Below, one piece after another: positions 18,428 through 24,649 of a stretch of DNA of 46,385 nucleotides (position 1 is the first letter of the stretch; every line of letters begins with the position of its first letter). Made by a program: the position numbers and the translations under genes. The notes under the pieces were generated by a model. The model was given only the letters and a program-made list of their open reading frames with translations, ran no database searches and had not been told where the DNA came from. Source of the DNA: Mangrovimonas sp. ST2L15 (GTDB lineage: Bacteria; Bacteroidota; Bacteroidia; Flavobacteriales; Flavobacteriaceae); assembly GCF_001280515.1 (NCBI RefSeq), contig NZ_LBIQ01000029.1:1-46385 (forward strand). Reading direction: 5' to 3'.

Positions 18428-19396
18428 ATGCCACCCAAAAGATTATATATCTTACTGTTGTTTGTGCTTTGTTACATCAACTCTTTTTCCTTTACAAAAA
18501 AGATAGGAGGCATTACCTTTCCCAAAGCTGAAATTCTCAATGAATATACTGCTAGGATTCCATTTAAAATGGTGGACCACCTTTTAGTGATTGAAGCAGA
18601 AATTTTTGATCAAAAAGGTAATTTTATTATCGACACGGGTTCGGAGACCTTGATTTTGAACAAGGTCCACTTCCCCATCCAATATGAATTTAACAGACGA
18701 AAAAAAGCCACATCGGGTGTTGTAAACCTCATGGATGATGCCATTGAGAAAAAGATCAAGGAATTTGTTATCCAAAATCTAAGCCTTAGTGACAAAGTAT
18801 CAGATGTTATAGACCTATCACATATTGAGAAAAACAAAAAAATGCACCTTCTGGGCATTATCGGTTTCCAGATACTTCAGGACTACGAAGTGTTTATCGA
18901 CCTTTACTTAAATCAAATCACACTGACCAAGGTAGACCGATTTGGAACTAAATTTGACAAAAAAGTGTATTTGGAAAAAATTACCGACAGTATTCCATTT
19001 ACCCTTGTAAATCATACCATCGTTTTAAAAGCAACTGTTAACGACCAAACTTTAAAATTTGGTTTGGATACCGCTGCAGAAGTCAATCAACTCAACAAAC
19101 GGGTTTCTAGAAAAGCCCTAAAATACTTTAAACCCAACGGCCGCTTAAAACTTACTGGCGCCTCTGGCAAACAAATTGAAGTTTTGGCAGGGAAATTGCA
19201 TTTGGTAAAATTAACAGACCAAATTTATTTTGGTCCTATGGACACCATTTTAACCAATCTAAGTCAAATGAACGAAGCTTTTGGGGTTGATCTAGACGGT
19301 ATTTTAGGCTATGAATTTTTCAGGCAAAAACGAACCATTATCAATTATCAAAAAGAAAAGCTTTACTTTGTATTAGATCCAATCACCAAACGTTGA
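18428..19396 (+). CDS. Exported aspartic-protease-like protein with two retropepsin-type lobes
   Basis: A 322-residue exported protein with a signal peptide (about 1-22, ending NSFSF). Two similar halves each carry an aspartic-protease-like active-site motif: FIIDTGSET with Asp69, and FGLDTAAEV with Asp214. The first is canonical (DTGS); the second has Ala in place of Gly (DTA). Each half ends with a hydrophobic GIIGFQIL or GILGYEFF motif, as in retropepsin-like domains. It may be a monomeric two-lobed protease or a degenerate relative in the periplasm. The stop overlaps the next gene's TTG start (TTGA), so the two are translated together. Confidence 0.78.
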   Translation: MPPKRLYILLLFVLCYINSFSFTKKIGGITFPKAEILNEYTARIPFKMVDHLLVIEAEIFDQKGNFIIDTGSETLILNKVHFPIQYEFNRRKKATSGVVNLMDDAIEKKIKEFVIQNLSLSDKVSDVIDLSHIEKNKKMHLLGIIGFQILQDYEVFIDLYLNQITLTKVDRFGTKFDKKVYLEKITDSIPFTLVNHTIVLKATVNDQTLKFGLDTAAEVNQLNKRVSRKALKYFKPNGRLKLTGASGKQIEVLAGKLHLVKLTDQIYFGPMDTILTNLSQMNEAFGVDLDGILGYEFFRQKRTIINYQKEKLYFVLDPITKR

Positions 19397-20355
19397 GACA
19401 AAGTATCATTTATATTGTTCTTTTTTTACTTTCCCTTAATCATCTGTCGGCACAAAAGCATGCCTCAGGCTATCAGATAGAGGGCGATACGGTTGTGTTT
19501 ACTTTTGACATCAGAGATTACAAACTGTTTACAAACGAGCAAACAAACGTTAGAAGGAATTTCAAAAACATGAATGTGGAGGATGTTATTGTATCTGGCA
19601 ACTTCAACATGTGGTCTCGCGATGGATGGCAAATGCGTCAAATTGATAAGAACATCTACCAACTCAAAAAAAGCCTGGATGACTTTACCGATGAGTACAC
19701 GTGGGAATTCAAGTTTTTAATCAACAGAAAATATTGGGCGGAACCCGATAATAGCATGCCCAACATTACACCGGCAACTGATGAAGATGGAGACAAACTC
19801 TATGTCTACAATCTAAAATTCTATTCTGCCAAAATAGATCCCGATGGGAATGCCTGTTTCAAACTGCATGGGTTTGAAAAAGCTAAAAAAGTAGTTTTGA
19901 GCGGTTCGTTCAACAAGTGGGATGAGCACCTATTTCGAATGAAAAAAACAGATAACGGTTGGGAACTCACACTACAATTGCGACCAGGTGTTTATGAGTA
20001 TAAATTTATTGTGGATGGCAATTGGATGGAAGACCCAGACAATCCCTATAGGCGCACCAATGAATACAGCGGTCATAATTCCGTTCTCAACATAAAAGCC
20101 CCTGTTACCTTTCAATTAAATGGCTATCAAGAGGCCCAAACGGTTATCCTTACAGGTTCTTTTGTAGATTGGGACGAACATAAAATACAAATGAAAAAAA
20201 ACAAGGATGGTGTCTGGGAAAAAACCCTCATGTTATCTGGCGGCAAACACCATTATAAGTTCATTGTAGATGGTAACTGGATGGAAGACCCTAAAAATGC
20301 CGTCAAAGAATATGACAGCTCAGGGAACATCAACTCTGTGGTGATGGTGAAGTAG
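19393..20355 (+). CDS. Exported protein with three CBM48-like (glycogen-binding) domains
   Basis: A 320-residue exported protein. The signal peptide MRQSIIYIVLFLLSLNHLSAQ starts from TTG 19393, which overlaps the previous stop codon; no better start exists upstream of the signal. Three E-set/CBM48-type repeats follow. The first is divergent (about 55-120: VIVSGNFNMWSRDGWQM). The second and third are close copies (about 170-235 and 250-318), each reading GSF-(N/V)-x-W-D-E-H, then Y-x-F-I-V-D-G-N-W-M-E-D-P. These domains bind alpha-glucans in AMPK and branching enzymes; here there is no catalytic domain. Co-translation with the aspartic-protease-like gene suggests a joint envelope role. Confidence 0.82.
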   Translation: MRQSIIYIVLFLLSLNHLSAQKHASGYQIEGDTVVFTFDIRDYKLFTNEQTNVRRNFKNMNVEDVIVSGNFNMWSRDGWQMRQIDKNIYQLKKSLDDFTDEYTWEFKFLINRKYWAEPDNSMPNITPATDEDGDKLYVYNLKFYSAKIDPDGNACFKLHGFEKAKKVVLSGSFNKWDEHLFRMKKTDNGWELTLQLRPGVYEYKFIVDGNWMEDPDNPYRRTNEYSGHNSVLNIKAPVTFQLNGYQEAQTVILTGSFVDWDEHKIQMKKNKDGVWEKTLMLSGGKHHYKFIVDGNWMEDPKNAVKEYDSSGNINSVVMVK

Positions 20356-20392
20356 TTTTTGGAAATTGGGTTAGGGCTTTTTATAGGAGTTT

Positions 20393-20632
20393 TTACTGAT
20401 TTATGGTATATCTATATCCCAGATAGATTAAAATTAAAACAACAACTACTTTAAATAGCCATCCTATAATTACATTTTTTTTAATTTCTTTTGGCGTGTA
20501 AAGATCATTAAATTTCTTTCTACCTAAATTGCAAAAATATCTAATAATTGCACCAAACCATTCAGATGTATGTAATTCTCCATCTGCCTCATTGGCCCAA
20601 TTCATTTCCTCTTTACTGCTTTTATTATCCAT
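20393..20632 (-). CDS. Small membrane protein, last gene of the accessory array
   Basis: A 79-residue protein with an acidic N-terminus (MDNKSSKEEMNWANEADGE), a central amphipathic part, and one C-terminal transmembrane helix (about 53-73: VIIGWLFKVVVVLILIYLGY). I do not recognise it. It is the downstream-most member of the minus-strand accessory series. An attC-like palindrome (20651-20805) lies 18 nt before its ATG, but none follows its stop. The 37 nt to the stop of the CBM48 gene show no terminator. Confidence 0.65.
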   Translation of the reverse strand: MDNKSSKEEMNWANEADGELHTSEWFGAIIRYFCNLGRKKFNDLYTPKEIKKNVIIGWLFKVVVVLILIYLGYRYTINQ

Positions 20633-20650
20633 TGGTTCTTTATTAAAACA

Positions 20651-20805
20651 CTAAAATGGTTACTTATAACCTTCTCTTGAATATTTAAATTTAATGTTTT
20701 CCGCTTAAACACTGACGCTAGCAATTCCGAGTGGATTCTAGCCTGCCCTGAGGGTAGTTTTAGGTTAGTCCAATCAGCTGTAATTGCGGTTATAACTTGT
20801 CGCAA
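20651..20805. repeat. attC-like palindrome 1 (degenerate)
   Basis: On the plus strand, the left arm CTTATAACC (20663-20671) pairs with GGTTATAA (20788-20795). The outer boxes have drifted (CTAAAAT on the left, GTCGCAA on the right). The centre (20721-20787) is a long imperfect hairpin starting GCAATTCCGAGTGGATTC and ending TAATTGC, homologous to the centres of elements 3 and 5 but with a decayed loop. It is 18 nt from the start of the 79-aa gene and 14 nt from the stop of the TPR gene. Confidence 0.7.
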
Positions 20806-20819
20806 ACCGTGTTTTTACT

Positions 20820-21719
20820 TTATTCACAATACTTTTCAATTCTTTCTTGTGCATATTCAGCTCCTAATTCTTTTGCTTTTTTCCAATTTACACAAGCCTC
20901 TGTTTTTTTCTCTTGATTATATTTCGTGTTACCAATGTTGAAATATGTCATGGCGTCATTTGGTTCTAATTCCAATGCTTTTTTATAATCTTCAAGAGCT
21001 CCTTCGTAATCACCATTTTCATCTTTTACAGTTCCCCTGTTTGTAATAGCAGCAATAAAATCAGGCGCTAATTCGATTGCTTTGTCATAATCAGTTATTG
21101 CTGATTTCCAAGTGTAAAGTTCATTTTTTACTATCGCTCTTGAATAGTATGAATTCGGTTCTTTTGGATTGATTTCTAAAACAATAGTCCAATTTGCAAT
21201 TGCACCACTCAAATTATTTGAATGGTATAAATCTATTGCTTTGTTAAAATAATAATCCTCTTTTGATTCTATAAATTCTGGAAGTACAGGATTTTTGTCA
21301 ACTTCAGCTCCGTACGCATCAAATTTACAATCAAATTCATATCCTCTTTTTGCCATATCTAAAGCCCAATACATTAAATTATCCCTTGTGATTGGAAACA
21401 AATCTGTTTTACCCCTTAATTCAAAACTACCTTCCCAAATATTAAATTCCTCAAACGAATATCCATAATTACTTTTCAGGTAATCAATCAACTTTTCAAG
21501 TTTTTCCTTTTTGTCAGATAGGAAGTGAAAATCGATTTTTGTATATGCAAAATCAGTTAATTCACTTTTTTTCATATTCTCATAAACGTCTTGTGCAGAA
21601 ACCATTTCCTTTCCAAAGTTGTTGACGAAATCGTCCCATGTAAAATATGTGTTCTCCATTTCTTGACCAAAAGAATTTAAAATTGAAAGAGTTAGTATGA
21701 TTTGAAGCAGTTTTTTCAT
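20820..21719 (-). CDS. Exported RraB-like/TPR protein in the array
   Basis: A 299-residue protein when started at ATG 21719, which gives a clean signal peptide (MKKLLQIILTLSILNSFGQ); the frame remains open to 21767 but the extra 16 residues would bury it. Residues about 45-145 (YTKIDFHFLSDKKEKLEKL ... ALDMAKRGYEFDCKFDAYGA) resemble the RraB/DUF695 alpha-beta domain. Residues about 160-295 contain three to four TPR repeats (GAIANWTIVLEINPKEP, SAITDYDKAIELAPDF, GALEDYKKALELEPND). With a signal peptide, it cannot be acting as a cytoplasmic RNase E inhibitor. It is flanked on both sides by attC-like elements. Confidence 0.78.
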   Translation of the reverse strand: MKKLLQIILTLSILNSFGQEMENTYFTWDDFVNNFGKEMVSAQDVYENMKKSELTDFAYTKIDFHFLSDKKEKLEKLIDYLKSNYGYSFEEFNIWEGSFELRGKTDLFPITRDNLMYWALDMAKRGYEFDCKFDAYGAEVDKNPVLPEFIESKEDYYFNKAIDLYHSNNLSGAIANWTIVLEINPKEPNSYYSRAIVKNELYTWKSAITDYDKAIELAPDFIAAITNRGTVKDENGDYEGALEDYKKALELEPNDAMTYFNIGNTKYNQEKKTEACVNWKKAKELGAEYAQERIEKYCE

Positions 21720-21724
21720 CCTTG

Positions 21725-21825
21725 CAAATAATGGTTTGTGTATAGTTTCTTTACGTGACACGAGCACGCATTGCTAACTGGCCGTAGGCAAAATAGGAAA
21801 CAATGAATTATACATGGTGTTATGG
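21725..21825. repeat. attC-like palindrome 2 (divergent)
   Basis: The shortest complete junction. On the plus strand: box-like CAAATAAT (21725-21732), arm GTATAGTTTC (from 21740), then on the right GAAACAATGAATTATAC (21797-21813), spacer ATGGT, box GTTATGG (21819-21825). The right box differs from the GTTGTA type of the others, and the left box sits only about 6 nt from the TPR gene start. It lacks the central hairpin of elements 1, 3 and 5. Confidence 0.5.
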
Positions 21826-21833
21826 TGCATTTT

Positions 21834-22442
21834 TTATTTTCGGTTTATAGCAAACACGAGTGTCGAATTTGGTAAAATTTTGATTTCCTTTTCTTTTTCT
21901 TTCAATTCTTCAACATTGTCAGGATTCATTGTATGTTCTGTTCGGATTAAATACTGCCAATTACTTAATGTCAATACTTTATCTATTTGAATTACTAAAA
22001 ATTCAGTTTTTGATTCTTTTTTGTAGAAGTAGTTAATTCCATTAATGACCATGTCAGACGCTCCGTCAATCGCAGTCAATTCGAACCATTGTTCGTTTAG
22101 TTTAATTCCTATTTCATTTGCCCAAGCATACGTTTCATATTTTATTTCAGTCTTACCACTGGTTGTTTTTCCATGGTATGATTTGATACTTACGTCATAT
22201 ACATTATCTGGATCTTTTTCAATCTTTAGAGTTCCAAAACTTCCTTGAAAATCAAGTATTACTTCATTCCTGTTTTCTATTTCAACGAAGATTACTCCAT
22301 TTGTTGTTCCTGAAAACTCTCCATTTTCCATTTCTTGAAAAACTGAATTAAAGCCTTCTCCTTCTTTATATTTCTCGTCCGACTGACCGAATGAAACTTG
22401 AAGGCAAAGAATTGAAAGAAAGGTCATTATTAATCTTGACAT
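21834..22442 (-). CDS. Exported hypothetical protein in the array (202 aa)
   Basis: Signal peptide MSRLIMTFLSILCLQVSFGQ, then a soluble, mostly beta-predicted protein with no Cys-rich or catalytic motif that I recognise. Visible stretches include GTTNGVIFVEIENRNEVILDF and a C-terminal charged segment (EELKEKEKEIKIL). It should be periplasmic or secreted, with no type IX tail. Function unknown. It lies between attC-like elements 2 and 3: 8 nt from the box downstream of its stop, 19 nt from the box upstream of its start. Its composition is visibly more AT-rich than the flanking core genes. Confidence 0.75.
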   Translation of the reverse strand: MSRLIMTFLSILCLQVSFGQSDEKYKEGEGFNSVFQEMENGEFSGTTNGVIFVEIENRNEVILDFQGSFGTLKIEKDPDNVYDVSIKSYHGKTTSGKTEIKYETYAWANEIGIKLNEQWFELTAIDGASDMVINGINYFYKKESKTEFLVIQIDKVLTLSNWQYLIRTEHTMNPDNVEELKEKEKEIKILPNSTLVFAINRK

Positions 22443-22461
22443 GTTGTCTTTTTTAAATGCA

Positions 22462-22616
22462 CCACAACGGCTCGTATAGCCCTCAGGTATCGGTTTGGTT
22501 TACTTTATTTTTCGGTTAAGAACTGGCGTTAGCAATTCCGAGTGGATTCTAGCCTGCCATGAGCGTAGTCGAAGGGTGGTCGAATCCGCCGTAATTGCGG
22601 TTATAAATTGTTGTAT
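22462..22616. repeat. attC-like palindrome 3 with nested hairpin
   Basis: Plus strand: box CCACAAC (22462-22468), spacer GGCTC, arm GTATAGCC (22474-22481); right arm GGTTATAA (22599-22606), spacer ATT, box GTTGTAT (22610-22616). The centre (22532-22598) is a long hairpin GCAATTCCGAGTGGATTC ... CGAATCCGCCGTAATTGC with a REP-like tip CATGAGCGTAGTCGAAGGG. The right box is 4 nt from the stop of the 153-aa gene; the left box is 19 nt from the start of the 202-aa gene. Confidence 0.8.
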
Positions 22617-22620
22617 AATG

Positions 22621-23082
22621 CTATTTTTTCAATTCTAAATAGTAAACCTTTGCAGACTCTTCAATTTCTTCGTCAATATTTCCATCATACCTGAAGCTAT
22701 GGGTCCGCCATTTATTATCGGGTTTATAGAATTGGAATGTGAAACGAATTGGTTGTCGGTCATATTTTACTAAATAGCTCATCAAAATGAAACTATCCGA
22801 TAGTCTTTTTTCTACAATTAATTCATAACCATAAAATTTTCCAACATAATCTTCATTTAACGTTTCTAATTGTTGTTTTAACTTGGTAATTGCATCTGTA
22901 GCACGATTCATCCATTTATTGTTCGAATAAAGATTATCCAATGCTTTTGAAGCTCCATCATTTTGATATTCTGTAAAAAATTTAGAGACTATTCCTTCAG
23001 GTGTATTTTGTCCGAAACTAATAAATGAAGTGGAAAATAAAATTATTGTAATGCATACCTTAATGAATATTGTGTTTCTCAT
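22621..23082 (-). CDS. Exported hypothetical protein in the array (153 aa)
   Basis: Signal peptide ending SFISFGQ (about residue 25), followed by a small domain (GIVSKFFTEYQNDGASKALDNLY ... FILMSYLVKYDRQPIRFTFQFYKPDNKWRTHSFRYD) that looks like an NTF2/cystatin-like accessory fold of the DUF4864 kind: a helix pair, then a curved sheet ending in a W-R-x-x-x-F motif. That fold call is a guess from the pattern. Probably periplasmic. It is a single-gene unit bounded by attC-like elements 3 and 4, with no promoter of TAnnTTTG type visible in the 17 nt before its ATG. Confidence 0.75.
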   Translation of the reverse strand: MRNTIFIKVCITIILFSTSFISFGQNTPEGIVSKFFTEYQNDGASKALDNLYSNNKWMNRATDAITKLKQQLETLNEDYVGKFYGYELIVEKRLSDSFILMSYLVKYDRQPIRFTFQFYKPDNKWRTHSFRYDGNIDEEIEESAKVYYLELKK

Positions 23083-23099
23083 ATTTTGTTTTTAATGTT

Positions 23100-23229
23100 T
23101 TACAACGGTCTCGGCTATGAGTAATTGAGTGGTTTAGCGTTTAACTTAGCAAGTACAAACAAACAGAAAATCAGCGAGGATTTTCAGAAGTATGCGAGAA
23201 CAAGCAATTATTTATAGCCATTGTTGTAA
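23100..23229. repeat. attC-like palindrome 4 (best outer arms)
   Basis: Plus strand: box TTACAAC (23100-23106), spacer GGTCTC, arm GGCTATGAGTAATTG; right arm CAATTATTTATAGCC, spacer ATT, box GTTGTAA (23223-23229). Boxes pair 7/7 and arms 13/15, with 6-nt versus 3-nt spacers leaving an asymmetric bulge. The centre differs from elements 1, 3 and 5 and holds its own small hairpin GAAAATC-AGCGA-GGATTTTC (about 23165-23183). Confidence 0.82.
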
Positions 23230-23240
23230 AATGTTATTTT

Positions 23241-23794
23241 TTAATCAAACTTATATCCTAAAGAAAGACTAATTACTGAATTTTTATATCTCTCGTTTTC
23301 AAATATTTCGGAAAGTCCATAAGCATATCTTGCTTGAATAAATAAGCCCTGGTCAAATTGAAAGCCGAAGCCTCCAACAATAGCTGTATCTAAAGTTTTA
23401 ATTTCTGTATCAATTTCAGTACCATTAAATTTAGTTTTTTTGGAAATATTAAAACCAATTTGAGGCCCAACTTCAAATAAAAACTTATTTCCAAGATAAA
23501 CTTTAGCTAAAATTGGAATGTCAATGTATCCAAGTTTTGAAACAACACTTCCCAATACTACATTGGAATTATTGCGAACAGTAAAAGTTCCGCTTGTAAG
23601 CTGAATTTATCTGAAACCGAGTATTCGGCAATTCCACCAAGATTAATTCCAAATTCACTAGTGAAGGTCGAACTTCCTTTGTGAAATCCAGTAAAATTCG
23701 CACCGCCTTTTACTCCGAATTCAAATTCACTTTGCGCTTTTAAAATTCCACAAAGCATTAATAATAAGATAGTTAGTTTAAGTGTTTTTCTCAT
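23241..23794 (-). pseudogene. Outer-membrane beta-barrel (porin-family) gene broken by a frameshift
   Basis: Two reading frames form one PorT/OMP-barrel-like protein of about 184 residues. The first (from ATG 23794) has signal peptide MRKTLKLTILLLMLCGILKAQ and the barrel start FEFGVKGGANFTGF up to SLQAEL. The second continues TVRNNSNVVLGSVVSKLGYIDIPILAKVYLG and ends SVISLSLGYKFD. They join in the A4 run at 23583-23586 (T4 on the coding strand): adding one base there restores ELFTVRNN. The length of 554 nt (not a multiple of three) agrees. It may be a real mutation or a homopolymer sequencing error. It is a single-gene unit between attC-like elements 4 and 5. Confidence 0.82.
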
Positions 23795-23814
23795 ATCGGT
23801 TTTTGAGTAATTTT

Positions 23815-23969
23815 TTACAACGGCTCGTATAACCGTCAATTATCAATTTAGTTCAATTTGTTTTTTGGTTTAGCACTATCAGTAGCAATTCCGTGTGGAT
23901 TCTACCCTACCCTGAGCGTAGTCGAAGGGTAGTCGAATCCGCCGTAATTGCGGTTATACATTGTTGTAC
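23815..23969. repeat. attC-like palindrome 5 with nested REP-like hairpin
   Basis: Plus strand: box TTACAAC (23815-23821), spacer GGCTC, arm GTATAACCG; right arm CGGTTATAC (23952-23960 region), spacer ATT, box GTTGTAC (23963-23969). The centre (23885-23951) is a long hairpin GCAATTCCGTGTGGATTC ... GAATCCGCCGTAATTGC tipped by CCCTGAGCGTAGTCGAAGGG (23910-23929). The right arm and box overlap the last codons of the GRAM-like gene; the left box is 20 nt before the barrel gene start. Confidence 0.85.
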
Positions 23970-24529
23970 TGCGTTTTTTTATTCAATCGTTCTGTTATTT
24001 TTTCAAACCATAAGTCTCTTTCATTAACAACAAAATCGTACTCTTTTCCATTGTTCATTATTATTCTGATTCCGTTATCAATTAGTTTCCCAGTTTTCCT
24101 CTTAACAATTTCTCTTATTGTCGAATACTCAATATCTGTTTGTCCTTTTTGAATATTTATTTTATGTGATTTGAAAATCAATTTTTTATTTGTTAAGAAA
24201 ATTTTTCCGCCAACACCTTCAATGCCACGAAATAAGTTTGCTGGTCCTTCAATTTCGATTTCTTCATTTAATTCAAGTTCTGGTTTTATTTTCATTCCCA
24301 TTTTCTCTGAAAACTTTCCAGCAAATTTTTCACTCACGTAAGGAAATCCAATTCCGAAAAAAATTCCAAAGAACAATCCTTGAAAAATCAAGCTGTTAAT
24401 TGAATAAAGTTTTTCTTCAGAGAAATAATCAAATGTCCAAAGTAATAAAGTGTAAAAAAATGCAGTTCCGATTGCAAATATAATTCGGTACTTCCAACTA
24501 ATTTTAATCACCTTATTTACTATTTCCAT
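23954..24529 (-). CDS. GRAM/PH-like membrane protein in the array
   Basis: A 191-residue protein with two N-terminal transmembrane helices (about 13-33 and 45-66) and a cytosolic GRAM/PH-like domain (about 85-180: IEGPANLFRGIEGVGGKIFLTNKKLIFKSH, then IREIVKRKTGKLIDNGIRIIMNNGKEYDFVV). GRAM domains bind lipids or proteins at membranes; the bacterial role is unknown. The last residues TQYNNV and the TAA stop are encoded by the attC-like element itself (23954-23969), so the repeat forms the gene's 3' end. It is the upstream-most gene of the array, right after uvrD/pcrA. Confidence 0.78.
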   Translation of the reverse strand: MEIVNKVIKISWKYRIIFAIGTAFFYTLLLWTFDYFSEEKLYSINSLIFQGLFFGIFFGIGFPYVSEKFAGKFSEKMGMKIKPELELNEEIEIEGPANLFRGIEGVGGKIFLTNKKLIFKSHKINIQKGQTDIEYSTIREIVKRKTGKLIDNGIRIIMNNGKEYDFVVNERDLWFEKITERLNKKTQYNNV

Positions 24530-24548
24530 AATGTTTGTCTTAAATGCA

Positions 24549-24626
24549 GTACAACGTGTGGATATGTTGACGCGTGAACATATATTAATATACCTATACC
24601 TTTAAATTCAATTGTTATCTATAGCC
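24549..24626. repeat. attC-like element 6, truncated at the uvrD/pcrA side
   Basis: The left box GTACAAC (24549-24555) is intact and lies 19 nt before the GRAM gene start. The right arm CAATTGTTATCTATAGCC (24609-24626) matches the right arm of element 4, but the ATT spacer and GTTGTA box that should follow are replaced by a run of C8 (24625-24632) and TTTTAAAAAGG. It looks like the array end, eroded or rearranged at the helicase gene. Confidence 0.6.
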
Positions 24627-24649
24627 CCCCCCTTTTAAAAAGGTTACTA

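Noticed and set aside
20602-20805. 67-codon minus-strand frame overlapping the 79-aa gene start
   Set aside because: It is made almost wholly of attC-like element 1 and reads through the repeat hairpin; the translation has no protein-like pattern and overlaps a better gene.
20640-24600. Rho-independent terminators as an explanation of the junction palindromes
   Set aside because: The stems are long, AT/GC mixed, with unequal spacers and conserved end boxes, and most lack a T run directly after the stem on the gene strand.
20651-24626. CRISPR array
   Set aside because: The repeats are 80-160 bp, imperfectly palindromic, and separated by 500-900 bp genes, not by uniform short spacers; no cas genes.
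20393-24649. Insertion sequence or transposon carrying the small genes
   Set aside because: No transposase gene, no terminal inverted repeats bounding the whole block, and no target duplications; junction repeats occur between every gene instead.
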